Assembly (NCBI RefSeq): GCF_900143025.1
Contig: NZ_FRCT01000005.1
Span: forward strand, 186,001 to 250,000
Reading direction: 5' to 3'
From: Ruminococcus flavefaciens
Lineage (GTDB): Bacteria > Bacillota > Clostridia > Oscillospirales > Ruminococcaceae
DNA: 64,000 nt
The translations under genes were made by a program, and so were the position numbers. The number at the start of each line of letters is the position of its first letter. Positions within the stretch are counted from its first letter, which is position 1. Under the pieces are notes generated by a model that was not told the origin of the DNA, searched no databases, and saw only the letters and a program-made list of their open reading frames with translations. Positions 62,069 through 64,000 of this stretch are shown in pieces.

Positions 62069-62727
62069 TGCTTCCTGTAGTTGAAAAGTTTATAAGTATT
62101 AACGGTGAGGGAGCTCATGCAGGTGAGCTTGCTGCCTTTATCCGTTTCAGAGGCTGCAATCTCTGCTGCTCATACTGCGATACCAGCTGGGCAAACTGTG
62201 AGACTGCTCCTGCTGAGTATGAAACTCCCGAGGATATTGCTGAGTGGGTGGCTGAAAAGGGTGTTGAAAATGTTACTCTCACAGGCGGAGAGCCGCTTCT
62301 GCAAAAGGAATGTGATGCAGTTGCCGAGCTTCTGATGAAGCAGGGCTGCCGCGTTGAGATAGAGACAAACGGAAGTATATATCTTGGCAGACTTGCCGCT
62401 GCGGAGTATCGTCCTGTGTTCACTATGGACTATAAGCTGCCGTCAAGCGGTATGGAGGAGTTTATGTGCAGGGACAATTTCCGTCTTCTCGGTGAGCATG
62501 ATACAGTAAAATTCGTATCGGGAAGCATGGAGGACCTTGAAAAAGCTGCGGAGATAATTGAAAAATACGGACTTGTGGGACGATGTCATGTGTATATAAG
62601 TCCTGTTTTCGGAGAGATCGAACCTGCGGATATAGTAGGATTTATGGAGGAGCGTAAAATGAACGGTGTAAGGCTTCAGCTCCAGCTGCATAAGTTTATC
62701 TGGGAGCCTTCAAGGAGGGGCGTATAA
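62068..62727 (+). CDS. queE: 7-carboxy-7-deazaguanine synthase (radical SAM)
   Basis: Radical SAM enzyme that contracts 6-carboxytetrahydropterin to 7-carboxy-7-deazaguanine. 219 residues. The iron-sulfur motif Cx3Cx2C is in FRGCNLCCSYCDTSW (Cys near 30, 34 and 37), with TLTGGEPLLQ and EIETNGS typical of QueE. It overlaps queD by one base and folE by one base, so translation is coupled. Confidence 0.95.
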   Translation: MLPVVEKFISINGEGAHAGELAAFIRFRGCNLCCSYCDTSWANCETAPAEYETPEDIAEWVAEKGVENVTLTGGEPLLQKECDAVAELLMKQGCRVEIETNGSIYLGRLAAAEYRPVFTMDYKLPSSGMEEFMCRDNFRLLGEHDTVKFVSGSMEDLEKAAEIIEKYGLVGRCHVYISPVFGEIEPADIVGFMEERKMNGVRLQLQLHKFIWEPSRRGV

Positions 62728-63296
62728 TGGACAGAGAAGCAATAGAATATCATGTTCTCGGGATACTCAAGGCTATAGGTGAGGATCCTGAGCGCGAGGG
62801 ACTCAGAGAAACTCCTGCTCGTGTTGCACGTATGCTGGAGGAGGTGCTTGAGGGTACTGCTTATACAAATCATCAGATAGCAGAAATGTTCGGAAAGACA
62901 TTTGAAGCTGACTACAATACTGATATGGACAGTGCTGTTGTTATGAAGGATATAACTGTTTTCAGCTATTGCGAGCATCATATCGCTCTTATGTACGATA
63001 TGAGCGTAAATGTTGCGTATATCCCTCACGGAAAGGTTCTCGGGCTCAGCAAGATAGCACGTATATGCGATATGGCTGCAAAGCGTCTGCAATTGCAGGA
63101 AAGGCTTGGCAGGGATATTGCGGAGATAATCTCGGAAGCAGCAGGCACTCCAGATGTGGGAGTTATGATACGCGGAAGCCACAGCTGTATGACTGCAAGA
63201 GGTATCCGCAATCCTAACGCCAAGACCGTAACAGGTACTTATATGGGGGCATTCCGCGACAGTGCGGAGCTGAAAGAGCTTGTTAAATTCGACTGA
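62727..63296 (+). CDS. folE: GTP cyclohydrolase I
   Basis: Makes dihydroneopterin triphosphate from GTP, first step of both folate and queuosine routes. 189 residues with zinc ligands in YCEHHIALMYD and HSCMTARGIRN, and the region IPHGKVLGLSKIARICDM. Inside the que operon it probably supplies the deazapurine branch. ATG overlaps the queE stop. Confidence 0.95.
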   Translation: MDREAIEYHVLGILKAIGEDPEREGLRETPARVARMLEEVLEGTAYTNHQIAEMFGKTFEADYNTDMDSAVVMKDITVFSYCEHHIALMYDMSVNVAYIPHGKVLGLSKIARICDMAAKRLQLQERLGRDIAEIISEAAGTPDVGVMIRGSHSCMTARGIRNPNAKTVTGTYMGAFRDSAELKELVKFD

Positions 63297-63306
63297 GGAG
63301 GATAAT

Positions 63307-63993
63307 ATGAAAGCTTTGGTCTTATTCAGCGGCGGTGTTGACAGCACTACCTGTCTCGCTATCGCAGTTGATAAATACGGTGCGGAAAATGTTCTCGCAC
63401 TTTCACTTTACTACGGTCAGAAACACAGCCGTGAGCTTGAAGCTGCACGTAAGATAGCTGCGCATTACGGCGTTAAACATAAGGAGCTTGACCTTGCGCT
63501 CATTTTTGCGGACAGCGACTGCACTCTCTTAAAGGGGTCAAGCGGAGATATTCCCAAGGAAAGCTATGCAGAGCAGCTTGAAAAGACCGACGGTAAGCCT
63601 GTTTCCACTTATGTTCCGTTCAGGAACGGGCTTTTCCTTGCATCTGCGGCAAGCATCGCGCTTTCAAACGGCTGCACCGAGATATACTACGGTGCTCACA
63701 GCGATGATGCAGCAGGCAATGCCTATCCCGATTGCAGCAGCGACTTCAACGATGCTATAAACCGCGCTATCTATCTCGGAAGCGGCTGCGAGCTGAGTGT
63801 TATTGCGCCGTTTATCGGTATGAACAAGGCGCAGGTGGTAGCTAAGGGACTCAGCCTTAATGTGCCGTATGAGCTTACATGGAGCTGCTATGAAGGCGGC
63901 GACAAGCCCTGCGGAGTATGCGGTACCTGCCGTGACAGAATGGCTGCATTTGAGGCTAATGGTATACATGACCCTGCAATGAAAGGAGAATAA
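63307..63993 (+). CDS. queC: 7-cyano-7-deazaguanine synthase
   Basis: ATP-dependent formation of preQ0 from 7-carboxy-7-deazaguanine and ammonia. 228 residues. PP-loop LFSGGVDSTTCLA at the N-terminus; zinc cysteines at the C-terminus in SCYEGGDKPCGVCGTC. Start ATG 63307 has GGAGG 5 bases upstream; the frame is open from 63280 inside folE. Confidence 0.95.
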   Translation: MKALVLFSGGVDSTTCLAIAVDKYGAENVLALSLYYGQKHSRELEAARKIAAHYGVKHKELDLALIFADSDCTLLKGSSGDIPKESYAEQLEKTDGKPVSTYVPFRNGLFLASAASIALSNGCTEIYYGAHSDDAAGNAYPDCSSDFNDAINRAIYLGSGCELSVIAPFIGMNKAQVVAKGLSLNVPYELTWSCYEGGDKPCGVCGTCRDRMAAFEANGIHDPAMKGE

Positions 63994-63994
63994 T

Positions 63995-64000
63995 ATGAGC
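63995..64000 (+). CDS. Start of the next gene (only two codons in window)
   Basis: ATG AGC at 63995-64000, one base after the queC stop, with AAAGGAG 6 bases upstream. Only the start is visible. By context it would continue the que operon; no identity can be given. Confidence 0.5.

Noticed and set aside
62676-63347. 223-codon minus-strand frame opposite folE and queC
   Set aside because: Lies opposite clear GTP cyclohydrolase and QueC genes; no features of its own.

Overview
The window looks like a piece of chromosome from a fibre-degrading, anaerobic Gram-positive Ruminococcaceae, most likely Ruminococcus of the R. flavefaciens / R. champanellensis type. Three secreted proteins carry type I dockerins with the motif DVVLIMQSLANP, which is typical of that group's cellulosomes. 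The MurE-like ligase has the DNPR motif expected for meso-diaminopimelate peptidoglycan. Promoters are consensus sigma-A type with 17-bp spacers, and ribosome binding sites are strong AGGAGG types. The species assignment is inference; no rRNA or tRNA gene was seen.

Layout. 1-4000 (minus): elongasome operon mreB-mreC-mreD-mrdA (the last cut by the window edge), downstream of zapA - U32 peptidase - dut - DUF4321 (3743-6871). 7018-10010 (minus): two unknown membrane proteins, then lexA directly after murC. 10339-12501: spoVG, a NUDIX hydrolase and a secreted ricin-lectin/caspase-like protein. 12762-15100: cysteine desulfurase and thiI for tRNA thiolation. 15163-19797: pncC, two class B sortases and a SpoIID-like protein whose two halves are in swapped order. 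20219-34497: a dcw (division and cell wall) cluster, mraZ-rsmH-ftsL-pbp-murE-mraY-ftsW-murG-(alpha/beta hydrolase)-murA-ftsQ-ftsZ, without murF, murD, murB or ftsA. 34681-43739: regulators and RNA-quality genes, namely an XRE regulator, a DivIVA-like coiled-coil protein, a SigH-like sigma factor, a zinc ribbon, a TrmK-Nif3 fusion, RlmA, RqcH, a 3-methyladenine glycosylase and an AraC regulator. 44179-47370: VTC domain, DUF4956 and a Cthe_2159-type lipoprotein. 47532-47783: a predicted free-standing structured RNA. 47881-52320: ribbon-helix-helix protein, clpB, HU and a histone H1-like protein. 52374-52733: a palindromic repeat element. 52903-61358: three dockerin proteins (unknown, PL1+PL9 pectate lyase, GH26+CBM35 mannanase). 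61431-63993: a preQ1 riboswitch followed by queD-queE-folE-queC.

How the parts work together. Much of the window builds the cell envelope: precursor synthesis (murC, murE, mraY, murG, murA), elongation (mreBCD, PBP2), division (zapA, mraZ to ftsZ, DivIVA-like) and surface display (two sortases). The dockerin enzymes would be exported, docked on a cellulosome and used to open pectin and mannan. The que operon makes preQ0 for queuosine and is probably shut off by preQ1.

Most worth a second look: the structured RNA at 47532-47783, which has its own promoter and terminator; the circularly permuted SpoIID protein beside two sortases; the secreted lectin/caspase-like protein; a second structured region inside the dcw cluster (22177-22436); the 10-bp-spaced GGTGA boxes before mraZ; and the nested inverted-repeat element at 52374-52733, which has a partial copy at 967-1036.
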